A stretch of DNA of 64,000 nt from the NCBI GenBank assembly GCA_900768345.1, contig CAAGCO010000022.1, forward strand, positions 1 to 64,000, given 5' to 3'. The first letter of the stretch is position 1, and every line of letters starts with the position of its first letter. Below the pieces are notes generated by a model. That model searched no databases, was not told the origin of the DNA, and saw nothing but the letters and a program-made list of their open reading frames with translations. The stretch comes from Bacilli bacterium (GTDB lineage Bacteria; Bacillota_I; Bacilli_A; RF39; UBA660). This document shows, one piece after another, positions 1 to 9,690 of this stretch. A program made the translations under genes and the position numbers.

Positions 1-678
1 GATGATTTGTCTATAGATGACTTGGAAGAAGGCTCTTTAGATGGATATAAGTGTTCTTCAAAGACTGTTAGTACTCCCGAAGCTATTTACTGTACTTTTG
101 ATGGAAATATGGTACAAGGTGCTGAATATGTAAATGGTCAATACACTTATAAATATAAACAACATGGTTATATTATTCAAAATAATCCAGGAGCATTAGC
201 TTGGACAAACATGGATACTGATGGCTGGGGAGTAATGCTTACTAATAGAATAAGTACTGAGGCCGTAAATAGTAAAGTTTGTACTTATATAAATAATAAA
301 CCAATAGTTGATATGTCAAATATGTTTTATAGAAGTAGTGCGACTGCTTTAGATTTAAGTAGTTTTGATACTAGAAATGTAACTAATATGGCAGCTATGT
401 TTTCTAGCAGTCAAGCAACAACACTGGATTTAAGTAGTTTTGATACAAGTAATGTTATAAATATGGGGGATATGTTCTATCATTGTTCTAATCTTAGAAC
501 TATATATGCAAGTGATAGTTTTGTAACTAATAATGTTACGAATAGTAGTAATATGTTTAATAGTTCTCCTAAATTGGTTGGCGGAGCTGGAACTATATAT
601 GATAGTACTAAGACTGATAAAACATATGCAAGAATAGATGACGGATCTAGTAATTCTGGATATTTTACAAAAAAATAA
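1..678 (+). CDS. BspA-like (DUF285 repeat) surface protein, 5' end outside window
   Basis: The frame is open to the left edge, so this is the C-terminal part of a longer gene. From about residue 100 it has BspA/DUF285-type repeats with the cores LDLSSFDT and NVTNM, followed by a conserved end (LVGGAGT, TYARID, GYFT). The same architecture, including the segment before the repeats (QGAEYVNGQYTY, DGWGV), is found in the complete protein at 41606-42940, so the two are paralogues. By that comparison the missing N-terminus probably has a SipW-type signal and TasA-like domain; this is inferred. DUF285 repeats are known in secreted or surface leucine-rich proteins of gut Firmicutes and Mollicutes, often adhesins. 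No cell-wall sorting motif is seen. A terminator follows directly. Confidence 0.8.
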   Translation, partial: DDLSIDDLEEGSLDGYKCSSKTVSTPEAIYCTFDGNMVQGAEYVNGQYTYKYKQHGYIIQNNPGALAWTNMDTDGWGVMLTNRISTEAVNSKVCTYINNKPIVDMSNMFYRSSATALDLSSFDTRNVTNMAAMFSSSQATTLDLSSFDTSNVINMGDMFYHCSNLRTIYASDSFVTNNVTNSSNMFNSSPKLVGGAGTIYDSTKTDKTYARIDDGSSNSGYFTKK

Positions 679-682
679 TAAT

Positions 683-712
683 AAGCTATGTTAGTTCATA
701 ACATAGCTTTTT
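683..712 (+). terminator. Rho-independent terminator after the BspA-like gene
   Basis: An 11-bp perfect stem, AAGCTATGTTA/TAACATAGCTT, has a 5-nt loop and is followed by a T-run. Confidence 0.9.
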
Positions 713-739
713 AAATATATAAAATATGGTTATTTATAA

Positions 740-768
740 TTGAATTTAGTTATTAAAAATGTTATATT
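740..768 (+). promoter_or_regulatory. Promoter of the secA operon
   Basis: TTGAAT at 740-745, a 17-bp spacer, then TATATT at 763-768 preceded by TG (extended -10). It lies 26 bp before the secA start. Confidence 0.7.
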
Positions 769-794
769 TATATTAGTAAAAGTAGGTGGCTAGT

Positions 795-3350
795 ATGGGT
801 ATGTCTGATAAATTATTTGGTAATTATACTAATCAAAATAAAAATAGAATTAAACGTATAGTTGAGAGAATTGATAGTAGTAGTATAAAAGACAAATATG
901 CATCTTTAAGTGATGAAGAGTTAAAAGCTATGACTGCTAAATTTAAAGAAGAATTGAAAAGAGGTAAAACACTTGATGATGTTCTTGTTGATGCTTTAGC
1001 TGTTTGTCGTGAAGTTACTAAAAGACAACTTGGAATGTTTCATTATAATGTTCAAATAGAAGCTGCTGTTGCGATGCATGATAATGCTATTGCTGAAATG
1101 AAAACTGGAGAAGGAAAGACTTTAGTGCAAATATTATCTGCATATTTAAATGCTTTAGAAGGAAAAGGTGTACATGTTATTACATCTAATGATTATTTAG
1201 CTGGAAGAGATATGGATCAAAATATAAAGGTTTTTGAGGCTTTGGGTTTATCTTGTGGAAATGTTCTTCCTAAAGCTAAAATGAGTACTAAAGATAGAAG
1301 AGCAGTGTATGACTGCGATATAGTTTATGGAACTGCATCTACTATTGCATTTGATTATTTAGCTGATAATAGAGTGATGAATCCTAATGATAGAGTTAAT
1401 AGAAAAGGATTTAATTACGCTATAATAGATGAAGTTGATAGTATTTTACTTGATGATGGTATTACTCCACTTATAAGTGCTGAAACTTTAAAACCAGGAG
1501 CTGGTGAACCGTCAGATAAATACACTAGTATATATAAATGGGCTTGTGATTTTGTAGAAGATAATGGTATTACATGCAAAGGATATGATAAAGAAAGTTA
1601 TTATGATTCTCATAAAGATGAAATGATAGCTAAAGAAAAAGAAAATGATGGTAAGACTGCTGATGCTGTAGTTTTTCATGATAATGTTAATGCTGTTATT
1701 AGGCCTAAACTTGAAAGTGAAATAATTAAGAATTTATGGCCTGGTAAAAAATGGGAAGATTTAACTCCTGAAGAACAAGGAGAGTATCATTTAAGAAGTG
1801 AAGCTGTAAGATGCTATTTGCTTGCTAAATTTCATTATAAGAGTGGTACTCATTATAGTGTTAGACCTAATAAAAATGGTGAAAGAGATAAAAATGGTCT
1901 TCCTAAGTATGATGTTGAAATAATTGGTGAGAATACTGGTAGAATACTTCAAGGAAGAAGATTTATGAATGGTATTCATGAATGTTTAGAAGCTAAAGAA
2001 GCTAGAATTGCTAGAACAGAAGGAAGAAAATATAGTGTAGATATTAAAGAACCTACAGTAACAACTGCGATGTGTACATATCCTGATTTCTTTGGACTAT
2101 ATAAAAGTGGAGTATGCGGTATGACTGGAACTAGTAATGAAGAAGATTTTATGGATATATATGGTCTTCCAACTTATAGTGTTCCTAGTAGAAAAACAAA
2201 TATTAGAAGAGATATGCCTGATGAAGTATATGCAACTAAAAAGGCAAAATATAAAGCTATAGTTGATGAAGTAATTAAATGTCAAGAAACATTACAACCT
2301 GTATTGATAGGTGTTACTAGTGTCGAAGAAAGTATGCTTGTTTCTAAACTATTAGCTGAGCAAGGAATTAGACATTCAGTTTTAAATGCTGAACAAGATG
2401 CGAATGAAAATGGTATTATTAAAAACGCTGGTCAACTTGGTAGAGTAACAATAGCAACAAATATGGCTGGACGTGGTACTGATATTAAATTAGGTGAAGG
2501 TGTACGTGAAGTTGGTGGTTTATATGTTATTGGTACCACTAGAAATAGAAGCGAGAGAGTTGATAATCAATTAAAAGGTAGAGCTGGTAGACAAGGAGAT
2601 CCGGGCCAAACAAAATTCTATGCATCACTTGAAGATGAGTTTGTTCGTAAGCGTGCTGGAGAAAGTCTTATTAAATGTATGTCTAAATATTATAATAAAG
2701 CAAAAATATCTGTTAAAAAAGTTATTAACTTAGTTGTTGGCTGTCAAAAGAGTCAAGAAGCTGAAGATAAGAAATCTAGAATAATAGGTGAAAAATATAA
2801 TAGTGTTCTTACTACTCAAAAGAATGGTGTATATGAATACAGAAATAAAATACTTGATTCTGATAGTGTTATGCCACTTTTAGACGATTCAGTCGAAAGA
2901 TATATAGATGATTTATTTGATAGAAGTAGTGAAGAAGATATTCAAGTTAAAATAGGGCATTTAGTGGATTTAGAAAAGTATAGAGATATAAGAAAAAAGA
3001 AAGAAATGAAAAGTGCGATTAGTGCAAACATAAAACATAAATTGCATGCAGTTAAAGCTACTCCTGAATATGAAAAAAGCATGAAAACAAAAATGTTAAA
3101 AATACTTGATGATTATTGGATATCTCAAATGGGATATTTAGAAGATATGAAAAAAGGCTCAGGATTATCTGCTTATGCTGAAAAAGATCCATATGAAGAA
3201 TATAGAAGAAGTGCTACTATTCAGTTTGCTGATATGATAAGTTATGTTAGAAATGAAATGTTAACGTATGCGCTAAATCCAAGTTTAAAATATGGTGAAT
3301 ATCAAGTTCCAGAAATTGATTATAGTGAAAGCGAGATGATTAGATTATGA
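795..3350 (+). CDS. secA: SecA-family preprotein translocase ATPase, divergent
   Basis: SecA motor ATPase that drives preproteins through SecYEG. Motifs in order: GMFHYNVQ, Walker A MKTGEGKT (about residue 104), TSNDYLAGRD, DEVDSILLDD (about 212), GMTGTS, ATNMAGRGTDIKLGEG (about 558) and QLKGRAGRQGDPG. Length (851 aa) is normal, but several invariant stretches differ: the usual DEARTPLI reads DDGITPLI, the preprotein-binding region has extra sequence, and the C-terminal cysteine-rich SEC-C zinc motif is absent. It could be the only SecA of a divergent lineage or an accessory SecA2; the window cannot decide. I chose ATG 795 because AGGTGG ends 5 nt before it; GTG 786 overlaps that SD. The stop overlaps the next gene by 4 bp (ATGA), implying coupling. 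Confidence 0.9.
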   Translation: MGMSDKLFGNYTNQNKNRIKRIVERIDSSSIKDKYASLSDEELKAMTAKFKEELKRGKTLDDVLVDALAVCREVTKRQLGMFHYNVQIEAAVAMHDNAIAEMKTGEGKTLVQILSAYLNALEGKGVHVITSNDYLAGRDMDQNIKVFEALGLSCGNVLPKAKMSTKDRRAVYDCDIVYGTASTIAFDYLADNRVMNPNDRVNRKGFNYAIIDEVDSILLDDGITPLISAETLKPGAGEPSDKYTSIYKWACDFVEDNGITCKGYDKESYYDSHKDEMIAKEKENDGKTADAVVFHDNVNAVIRPKLESEIIKNLWPGKKWEDLTPEEQGEYHLRSEAVRCYLLAKFHYKSGTHYSVRPNKNGERDKNGLPKYDVEIIGENTGRILQGRRFMNGIHECLEAKEARIARTEGRKYSVDIKEPTVTTAMCTYPDFFGLYKSGVCGMTGTSNEEDFMDIYGLPTYSVPSRKTNIRRDMPDEVYATKKAKYKAIVDEVIKCQETLQPVLIGVTSVEESMLVSKLLAEQGIRHSVLNAEQDANENGIIKNAGQLGRVTIATNMAGRGTDIKLGEGVREVGGLYVIGTTRNRSERVDNQLKGRAGRQGDPGQTKFYASLEDEFVRKRAGESLIKCMSKYYNKAKISVKKVINLVVGCQKSQEAEDKKSRIIGEKYNSVLTTQKNGVYEYRNKILDSDSVMPLLDDSVERYIDDLFDRSSEEDIQVKIGHLVDLEKYRDIRKKKEMKSAISANIKHKLHAVKATPEYEKSMKTKMLKILDDYWISQMGYLEDMKKGSGLSAYAEKDPYEEYRRSATIQFADMISYVRNEMLTYALNPSLKYGEYQVPEIDYSESEMIRL

Positions 3351-3838
3351 AAATAATATTTAATATATTTAGAGGATTAATAATAGCATATTTAATTGTT
3401 CTTACTTTCTTATTTGTTGTTTTATATGTTAAAAAAAATTCTTATCATGAAGATTATCTTGAGGTAAATGGGTATTCATATTATAAAGTTGATAATGCCA
3501 CTTTAGAACCTGATATTCGTAAAAATAATATAGTTATACTTAAAGATAGTGAAGATATTGAAGTTGGAGACTATGTTACTTTTTTAGAAGGTGAAAAGAA
3601 AGAAGTAGTACTTAGAAAAGTTGTTGAAAGAAATGAATATAGACTAGTTGTTGATATAACAAATAATTATGAAAATAAAGACTATAAAAATGAAATAAAT
3701 ATTGATGATGTTAAAGCAAAAATGATTTATAACAATAATACTTTTAGTTCTGTTATGAATATATTATTAAATCCAGTGGTCTTAGTTATATTATTATTTC
3801 TTGGCACTATTTTTCCAGAATTTGTATTTAATAAGTAG
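3347..3838 (+). CDS. S26 signal-peptidase-like membrane protein with altered catalytic residues
   Basis: A 163-aa protein with an N-terminal membrane segment (about 7-27) and a C-terminal one (about 138-158) flanking a small extracytoplasmic domain, the layout of SipW/ER-type signal peptidase I. The box normally containing the nucleophile (S-M-E-P-T) reads T-L-E-P-D, so Ser is replaced by Thr. The segment normally reading T-H-R-I-V-E reads L-R-K-V-V-E, so the catalytic His appears replaced. The usual TKGD segment reads ITNN. It may therefore be inactive or use Thr; that is inference from eye alignment. It overlaps secA by 4 bp and is followed 8 bp later by a large exported protein. Confidence 0.65.
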   Translation: MKIIFNIFRGLIIAYLIVLTFLFVVLYVKKNSYHEDYLEVNGYSYYKVDNATLEPDIRKNNIVILKDSEDIEVGDYVTFLEGEKKEVVLRKVVERNEYRLVVDITNNYENKDYKNEINIDDVKAKMIYNNNTFSSVMNILLNPVVLVILLFLGTIFPEFVFNK

Positions 3839-3846
3839 GTGAAGAG

Positions 3847-6800
3847 ATGAGTAAGAATATTATAAAATTATCTTTACTCTTTTCTTTTTTATTAGTTATT
3901 ATTTTACTTTTTAATGAGAGGAATGACTCGTTAGCTTTATTAGAAGTTTCAAGTAAAAATGATGTAGTTCTTAAAAAAGATGTAGATTTAATTAGTAATT
4001 CTAAGAATAATAAAGATATTAGAAATAATACTAAAGTATTACAAAGTGCTATGAATAAAGTTTCTGCTTTAGGTGGTGGAACTGTTTATTTACCTAGTGG
4101 GACTTATTATTTTAAGCAAGGCGGTACAAGTAATAGAAAAGAAAAGTTTGTTATTAAGTGCAAAGATAATGTTAAATTAAAAGGTAATGGTGTAAAAGGA
4201 AGCAGTGCTACTATTTTAAAACCTTTATATAGCAATACCAGTTCTTCAGTAAGCGGTGGACTTGATATGTTTTATTTTAATAATTATAGTGAGACTGGTT
4301 TTAAATATAAAGATAGCGATAGATTTAGTATTACTTATACTGATATGGATGGGAAATCTCAAACTCTAACTAATCAAAAAATATATTTGGATAATGCAGA
4401 TTTTGAAGATTTTATAATTGACGGAAATAATGCACATAATAAATATAATTATGATACAAGTGGAAAAGGTTTTATGATTAATTTATTTCGCGATTCTGAT
4501 TGGAATAATGTTGTTGTTATGAATACTGATGCTACTGGATTTGGAATGGATTGTCCAATTAATTCTACTGTGACAAATTGTGTCGCTATTAATTGTGGTA
4601 AAGCAGCTTCTGAATCAGATGGTGGTGCTTCTGGTTTTGGTATTGGTACGGGATACTCTAATAACGAATATATGATTATTAAGAATTCATATTCTTTTAA
4701 TAATAAGAAATTTGGTTTCTTTTTTGAACATCAAGGAAGATTTACAAATTCTAATCATTATCCTGCGACTACATCAAAAGGGTTTGTTGTTTCTAATTCT
4801 GTTGCCGGTGGTAATTATGCAGACTTTGGTGGTTTAAAAGCACACAATGTTACATTTGAAGGATCTTCAGGAGTTACAGGTACTAGTAGTTATACAATTC
4901 CATCAACTGGAAATTCTATTTCAATTAAGAAGAGAGGGCCTGGTATTTCATTTGATTATTATTCTGTTAATTCTTCAGTAGTTAATATGAATATTAAAAA
5001 TAATTTTACTGATAGTTCTAGAAGTGAAGTATTATGGGCTTTAAATAAAGGTATTACTAATGGTAGTTCTTTAACCACATTTTTACCCGATAGTTATTTA
5101 ACGAGAATTGAAGCTGTATTATTATTATATAGATTATCTTTAATGCCTAATGGTATATTTGAAACTTGTTCTTATAATGATGGTACAAATTGTAATTTAT
5201 CAAGTCAAATAGCTAGTTATAAGAAAACTATTAATAATATTGGTTTTACTGATTTAACGAGTGGTAATAAGTATAATTATAATTTAGATGCAGTTTATTG
5301 GGCTTATAAAACTGGTGTTGTTAGTAAGGATACTGCGTTTAATCCAACTAACATTTGTACAAGAGCTCAGTTTATTACGATGTTATATAGACTTGCTGGA
5401 AGTCCAAATGTAAGTGTTAATAATTCATTTAGTGATGTTCCTTCTAACTCTTGGTATAGTAAGGCTGTTAGTTGGGCTGTGAGCACTGGCATTACTAATG
5501 GAACTTCTAGTGCAACATTTTCTCCTAATAATTCAGTTACAAGAGAACAAGCTATAATATTTATGTATAGATTTAATAATAGAAAAAATGTTAGTTATAA
5601 AATCACATATAATTTAATGGGTGGAAGTGCTAAAACAAATCCATCAAGTTATACATCTGGTAATTCATTTAAACTTAATAATCCTACTAAAAATGGATAT
5701 ATATTTAAAGGTTGGACTGGAAGTAATGGGAGTAGTCCTAGTACATCTACTAGTGTATCTTCTTCTAGCACTGGCTCTTTAATATTCACCGCTAATTTTG
5801 AAAAAACTAAATATTCGATCACATATAAATTAGATGGAGGTAAGTTTAGTTCAAATCCTAGAACATATTATTATATAGATTCTACTGATTATGAATTATT
5901 GACTCCTTATAAAGATGGTTATACATTCTTAGGTTGGACTGGAAGTAATGGTTCTAAACCATCACAAAATGTGAAGATTTCTAGAGGTAAGACAGGAAAT
6001 TTAACATATACTGCTAATTATAAAAAGATAAGTTCTGGTGGTAATACTCCTAGTGAACCAACTAATCCAAGTAATCCAACAAAACCAACTCCAACAGAGC
6101 CAACTAAACCAAGTAATCCTGGGATAGACAATAAAAAGACATTAAGCAGTATTTCAGTCAAAACTAAGCCGAATAAATTAACATATTTTGAGGGTGAAAA
6201 AATCAATATTAAAGGAATGACTTTGAATCTTACATATAATGATAGTTCTACTAAAACTATTAGTTGTTGTTTTTCAATTAGTCCTAATACTGCTACTAAT
6301 GTTGGAAAACAACACATTAAAGTTACTTATGAAAATAAAACAACTTCTTTTGATATAGAAGTTAAAAAAGTTTCAGTAAGTAAAATTACAATAAAGAGCC
6401 TTCCATATAGAACTACTTATTATGTTGGTGAAAAGTTTTCTTCTAAAGGATTAAGTATCAATTTAGTTAAAAATAATAGCTATATTGATACTCTGACTAC
6501 AGGATTTAATTTATCCCTTAAAGATGATACAGTTCTTAATAAAGAAGGTAAGACTACTGTTACTATAAAATATCAAAATTTTAGTACTTCTTTTAGTATA
6601 AATGTTATTTCAAAAAAGCAATCTGGTTTAGTATTAAAATCTAGACCTATTAAAACTAATTATTTAGTTGGCGAAGGTATTAGTTATAATGGATTAGAAC
6701 TTGAATATATAGAAAAAGGAAAAATAATTAATGTATCTTCTAAGTATAAAGCATCTATAGCGGAAGGAACTATATTAAATAATATTGGTTCTAAAACAAT

Positions 6801-7200
6801 AAAAATAACTTATAATAATAAATTAGTTAGTTTTGATATTAATGTGCGTGAAGTGAAAGATATTTCTATTAAAGAAGATACTTTAAAACTGAAATATGAT
6901 ATAAAAGAAGCACTTAATTTAGATAATTTGATTCTTAATGTTTCTTATACTGATGGAACATTTGAAGAAATTACTTCTGGATATTTTAGTTCATTAAAGA
7001 ATGGTTCGATACTTGAAAAAAATAATAATAGAATTATATTTAAATACGGTGGAAAAGAGGTTACTGCAAATATTGTGGTAGGTGAAGATAAAGCTAATAA
7101 GGACAATAAATTTAATTATAATTTAATATTTATACCTGTATTTATTGTAATTGTTATAATAGTTCTTATATATGTGGTTAAGCCTAAAAGTTATTACTAG
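3847..7200 (+). CDS. Large modular surface protein: beta-helix, SLH-like, InlB B-repeats, Ig-like domains, C-terminal membrane anchor
   Basis: 1117 aa with a signal peptide (residues 1-30). Residues about 45-390 resemble a pectate-lyase-type right-handed beta-helix (GGGTVYLPSGTYYF). About 390-580 has SLH-like repeats (SKAVSWAVSTGITNG, TREQAIIFMYRF), the fold that anchors proteins to secondary cell-wall polymer. Two InlB B-repeats follow (about 584-730, GYIFKGWTGSNG), then a Pro/Thr linker and four Ig-like (Big_3-type) repeats (about 768-1080, marked by Y-x-x-G-E). A transmembrane helix (about 1088-1111) ends the protein; no LPXTG is seen. It likely works at the cell surface; any polysaccharide-lyase activity is unproven. 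It probably belongs to the secA operon (8-bp gap). Confidence 0.75.
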   Translation: MSKNIIKLSLLFSFLLVIILLFNERNDSLALLEVSSKNDVVLKKDVDLISNSKNNKDIRNNTKVLQSAMNKVSALGGGTVYLPSGTYYFKQGGTSNRKEKFVIKCKDNVKLKGNGVKGSSATILKPLYSNTSSSVSGGLDMFYFNNYSETGFKYKDSDRFSITYTDMDGKSQTLTNQKIYLDNADFEDFIIDGNNAHNKYNYDTSGKGFMINLFRDSDWNNVVVMNTDATGFGMDCPINSTVTNCVAINCGKAASESDGGASGFGIGTGYSNNEYMIIKNSYSFNNKKFGFFFEHQGRFTNSNHYPATTSKGFVVSNSVAGGNYADFGGLKAHNVTFEGSSGVTGTSSYTIPSTGNSISIKKRGPGISFDYYSVNSSVVNMNIKNNFTDSSRSEVLWALNKGITNGSSLTTFLPDSYLTRIEAVLLLYRLSLMPNGIFETCSYNDGTNCNLSSQIASYKKTINNIGFTDLTSGNKYNYNLDAVYWAYKTGVVSKDTAFNPTNICTRAQFITMLYRLAGSPNVSVNNSFSDVPSNSWYSKAVSWAVSTGITNGTSSATFSPNNSVTREQAIIFMYRFNNRKNVSYKITYNLMGGSAKTNPSSYTSGNSFKLNNPTKNGYIFKGWTGSNGSSPSTSTSVSSSSTGSLIFTANFEKTKYSITYKLDGGKFSSNPRTYYYIDSTDYELLTPYKDGYTFLGWTGSNGSKPSQNVKISRGKTGNLTYTANYKKISSGGNTPSEPTNPSNPTKPTPTEPTKPSNPGIDNKKTLSSISVKTKPNKLTYFEGEKINIKGMTLNLTYNDSSTKTISCCFSISPNTATNVGKQHIKVTYENKTTSFDIEVKKVSVSKITIKSLPYRTTYYVGEKFSSKGLSINLVKNNSYIDTLTTGFNLSLKDDTVLNKEGKTTVTIKYQNFSTSFSINVISKKQSGLVLKSRPIKTNYLVGEGISYNGLELEYIEKGKIINVSSKYKASIAEGTILNNIGSKTIKITYNNKLVSFDINVREVKDISIKEDTLKLKYDIKEALNLDNLILNVSYTDGTFEEITSGYFSSLKNGSILEKNNNRIIFKYGGKEVTANIVVGEDKANKDNKFNYNLIFIPVFIVIVIIVLIYVVKPKSYY

Positions 7201-7442
7201 TTAATAACTTTTTATTTACACTTATAAAATATTTATCAAAGCCAGTATTTGCCTAGAAAGATTACTATCTATAAAGCAAAAACAAATTGTTACTTAGGTG
7301 GTGACATATTATTCAAGAATATAATAAACACTTGGAGCTGAAAATGAATTAACTTCTATAATAACTAGTTTATATACAGTAAAAAATAATATAAATGAAA
7401 ATACATTCTACTATACATTAGGAAATAAATAAATTTAAAAGT
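7201..7442 (+). other. Gap with a possible decayed coding remnant
   Basis: No intact gene. A short open stretch (about 7332-7431) translates to a plausible protein tail (ENELTSIITSLYTV...YYTLGNK) ending in TAA just before the terminator, but stops lie immediately upstream. It may be the 3' scrap of a lost gene; the family is not recognised. Confidence 0.3.
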
Positions 7443-7466
7443 CTCTAGTAAATCTAGAGTTTTTTT
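7443..7466 (+). terminator. Rho-independent terminator
   Basis: CTCTAG/CTAGAG 6-bp stem, 5-nt loop, then seven T. Confidence 0.8.
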
Positions 7467-7469
7467 GTC

Positions 7470-7496
7470 ATAAAAAATAATTTATTTCATATTTAT
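7470..7496 (+). promoter_or_regulatory. Possible sigma-E-like promoter of spoIVA
   Basis: ATA at 7470-7472, a 15-bp gap, then CATATTTAT at 7488-7496 resembles the mother-cell sigma-E pattern (ATA...CATACAnT). In AT-rich DNA this is weak; the expectation comes from spoIVA being sigma-E controlled in Bacillus. Confidence 0.3.
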
Positions 7497-7522
7497 TACT
7501 AAATGCTAGAAAGAAGGTAAAT

Positions 7523-8998
7523 ATGGATAAATCAGAAATTATAAAGAGTTTGGGTAAAAAAGGGAATGGTGAAATATACTTAGGAGTAGTAGGTGCTGTT
7601 CGTACAGGAAAAAGTACTTTTATTAAAAAATGTATTGAAAATTTGATTCTTCCATATATCGATGATGAAGTAGAAAAGAAAAGATGTATGGATGAAATAC
7701 CTCAAACTGCTCAAGGTAAAACTATTATGACAATAGAGCCTAAATTTGTTCCTAGTAGTGGAGCTAATATTAATATTGATGGATTAGTTACTAATGTTAA
7801 ATTAGTTGATTGTGTTGGATTTGTAACACCTAATTCTCTTGGATATGAAGATGAACTTGGAAATCCTCGTATGGTTAAAACTCCTTGGTTTAGTGAAGAA
7901 CTTCCATTTGTTGAAGCAGCTGAGATTGGTACTGAGAAAGTTATTAAAGATCATGCTACTATAGGTATAGTGGTAACTACCGATGGAAGTATATTAGACT
8001 TACCTAGAAGTAATTATGTACAAGCTGAAGATAAAGTTATAACAGAACTAAAAAGTATTAATAAACCATTTATAGTTATTATGAATAGTGTTCATCCAAT
8101 GGCTAATGAAACTATAAGTATGAGTGAAGCTTTAAAAGAAAAATATGGTGTACCAGTAATTCCAATATGTGTTGAAAATATGACTGAAAGAGATATTACT
8201 GAAATATTAAAAGAAGCTTTATATGAGTTTCCAGTTGATCATATTGAATTTAATATACCAGATTGGGTAGGTGTATTAAAGAGTGAACATCCTTTAAAAC
8301 AAAAATTTATAGAAAAAATGAAAGGTTCCATTGTTAACGTTGATAAATTAAGAGATGTTGAAAATATAAATTTAAATTTAGAAGATAATAGTGAAATTAC
8401 AAAAGCATATATTTCTAAACTTGATACTGAAAACTCGGAAGTAACTATTACTATGGAAGCAAGTGATGAACTATTTAATGAGATACTTAAGAGTGTAGTT
8501 GGAACGTCAGTTAATAGTAAAGGGGACTTATTAAAAGTATTTCAAGATGTTAGTGAAGGAAGAAGCGAATATGAAAGCATAAAGGGTGCTTTAAAGCAAG
8601 TATATCAAACTGGATATGGTATAGTTCTTCCTAGAGTTACTGATATGAAACTAGATAAACCTGAAATTATAAAACAGGGTGGTAGATTTGGAATTAAGCT
8701 TAAAGCTAAAGCGTCAAGTGTACATATGATAAAGGTAGATGTTGAAAGTAGTTTTGAACCAATTATTGGAAGTGAAATACAAAGTAAAGAATTAATAGAT
8801 TACATAATGAAAGATAAAGATGATCCAGAAAAAATATGGAAAAGTGAAATATTTGGAAGAAGTCTTAATGAGATAGTGCAAGAAGGTATACAAGCTAAGT
8901 TATCATTACTTCCGGATGCAGCTAAATATAAATTATCTCAAACTATAACTAAGATGGTTAATAAAGGAAGTAATAACTTAATAGCTATAGTATTATGA
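7523..8998 (+). CDS. spoIVA: Stage IV sporulation protein A, spore coat morphogenetic ATPase
   Basis: SpoIVA polymerises on the forespore outer membrane using ATP and forms the basement layer of the spore coat. The 491-aa length and overall sequence match the family. Walker A GAVRTGKSTF (about 24-33) is in the characteristic SpoIVA form, followed by KLVDCVGF, the long conserved MVKTPWFSEELPF segment and VVTTDGS. The C-terminus (KLSQTITKMVNKGSNNLIAIVL-like end) matches the conserved tail needed for localisation. SD GAAAGAAGG precedes the ATG. It is a single-gene unit with terminators on both sides. This is the strongest evidence that the organism makes endospores. Confidence 0.95.
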   Translation: MDKSEIIKSLGKKGNGEIYLGVVGAVRTGKSTFIKKCIENLILPYIDDEVEKKRCMDEIPQTAQGKTIMTIEPKFVPSSGANINIDGLVTNVKLVDCVGFVTPNSLGYEDELGNPRMVKTPWFSEELPFVEAAEIGTEKVIKDHATIGIVVTTDGSILDLPRSNYVQAEDKVITELKSINKPFIVIMNSVHPMANETISMSEALKEKYGVPVIPICVENMTERDITEILKEALYEFPVDHIEFNIPDWVGVLKSEHPLKQKFIEKMKGSIVNVDKLRDVENINLNLEDNSEITKAYISKLDTENSEVTITMEASDELFNEILKSVVGTSVNSKGDLLKVFQDVSEGRSEYESIKGALKQVYQTGYGIVLPRVTDMKLDKPEIIKQGGRFGIKLKAKASSVHMIKVDVESSFEPIIGSEIQSKELIDYIMKDKDDPEKIWKSEIFGRSLNEIVQEGIQAKLSLLPDAAKYKLSQTITKMVNKGSNNLIAIVL

Positions 8999-9017
8999 CA
9001 CTCATAAGAGTGTTTTT
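8998..9017 (+). terminator. spoIVA terminator
   Basis: ACACTC-ATAA-GAGTGT followed by T-run; it begins at the last base of the spoIVA stop. Confidence 0.85.
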
Positions 9018-9045
9018 AATTTGCATATATTTTATTTAATAAATT

Positions 9046-9054
9046 TGGTATAAT
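9046..9054 (+). promoter_or_regulatory. Extended -10 promoter
   Basis: TGGTATAAT, 25 bp before the next start codon. No good -35 at 17 bp. Confidence 0.5.
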
Positions 9055-9078
9055 GGTTAATATAAGGAGATAGAAAAT

Positions 9079-9663
9079 ATGAATGAAAGTAATAATTTAA
9101 ATAACAATCAAGATAATAGTTTAAATAGTGTAGAATCTACTTTACCTCAAGGTGGTGCAACTAATACGCCAATAACGACACCTGAAGCACCAGTGTTAAC
9201 ACCTGTAGTTGAGACAACAAATACACCTCCAGCTGCACCTGAAGTTTCTCAAACTATTACTGAGGCGCCTATTATGCAAGGAAGTAATAATGAAGTAGCA
9301 CAAACTCCTATTGAGAATGTTATGCCTCAAACGCTTATTAATGAAACTAAAAATGAAAATGTAAATCAAACAAAGCCTAAAAAGAAACATAATTTTTTAA
9401 AGTCATTTTTTAGTTTATTAATCACACTTGTATTCTTTGCATGGATTTGCATTCTAGGTTATGATTTTTATAACATTACTAATAAAAATGAACCAAAATT
9501 TTGTATAGAAAGGGGAACTATAAAAAATGATAATGGAAGTGTTCAATGGTGTTTAGGTGCTGGATATAAAACATATCATTATGACTATGGTGATTATGAA
9601 GCTTATGAATTTGGGCCTTTTTGGCAAGAAGCTAAAACTTTAGAAGAAATTAAAAATAAATAA
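9079..9663 (+). CDS. Membrane protein with Pro/Thr-rich N-terminal half, unknown function
   Basis: Family not recognised. Residues 1-100 are low-complexity and rich in Asn, Thr, Pro and Gln, without Cys. A Lys-rich stretch (KPKKKHNFLKS) precedes one transmembrane helix (about 112-132), and a 60-residue C-terminal domain has two Cys (CIERGT, QWCLGAG) and many Tyr/Trp. The positive-inside rule places the N-terminal half in the cytoplasm and the Cys domain outside. SD AAGGAGAT precedes the ATG. It has its own extended -10 promoter. No clear terminator follows; transcription may continue into the small gene at 9724. Confidence 0.75.
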   Translation: MNESNNLNNNQDNSLNSVESTLPQGGATNTPITTPEAPVLTPVVETTNTPPAAPEVSQTITEAPIMQGSNNEVAQTPIENVMPQTLINETKNENVNQTKPKKKHNFLKSFFSLLITLVFFAWICILGYDFYNITNKNEPKFCIERGTIKNDNGSVQWCLGAGYKTYHYDYGDYEAYEFGPFWQEAKTLEEIKNK

Positions 9664-9690
9664 TTTCTTCTTTTTTAAAGTGTTTTAATC

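Noticed and set aside
16..300. Prophage or insertion sequence in the window
   Set aside because: No transposase, integrase other than housekeeping XerD, capsid or terminase genes, nor terminal inverted repeats were found; the ORF6N and dinD remnants alone do not define a prophage.
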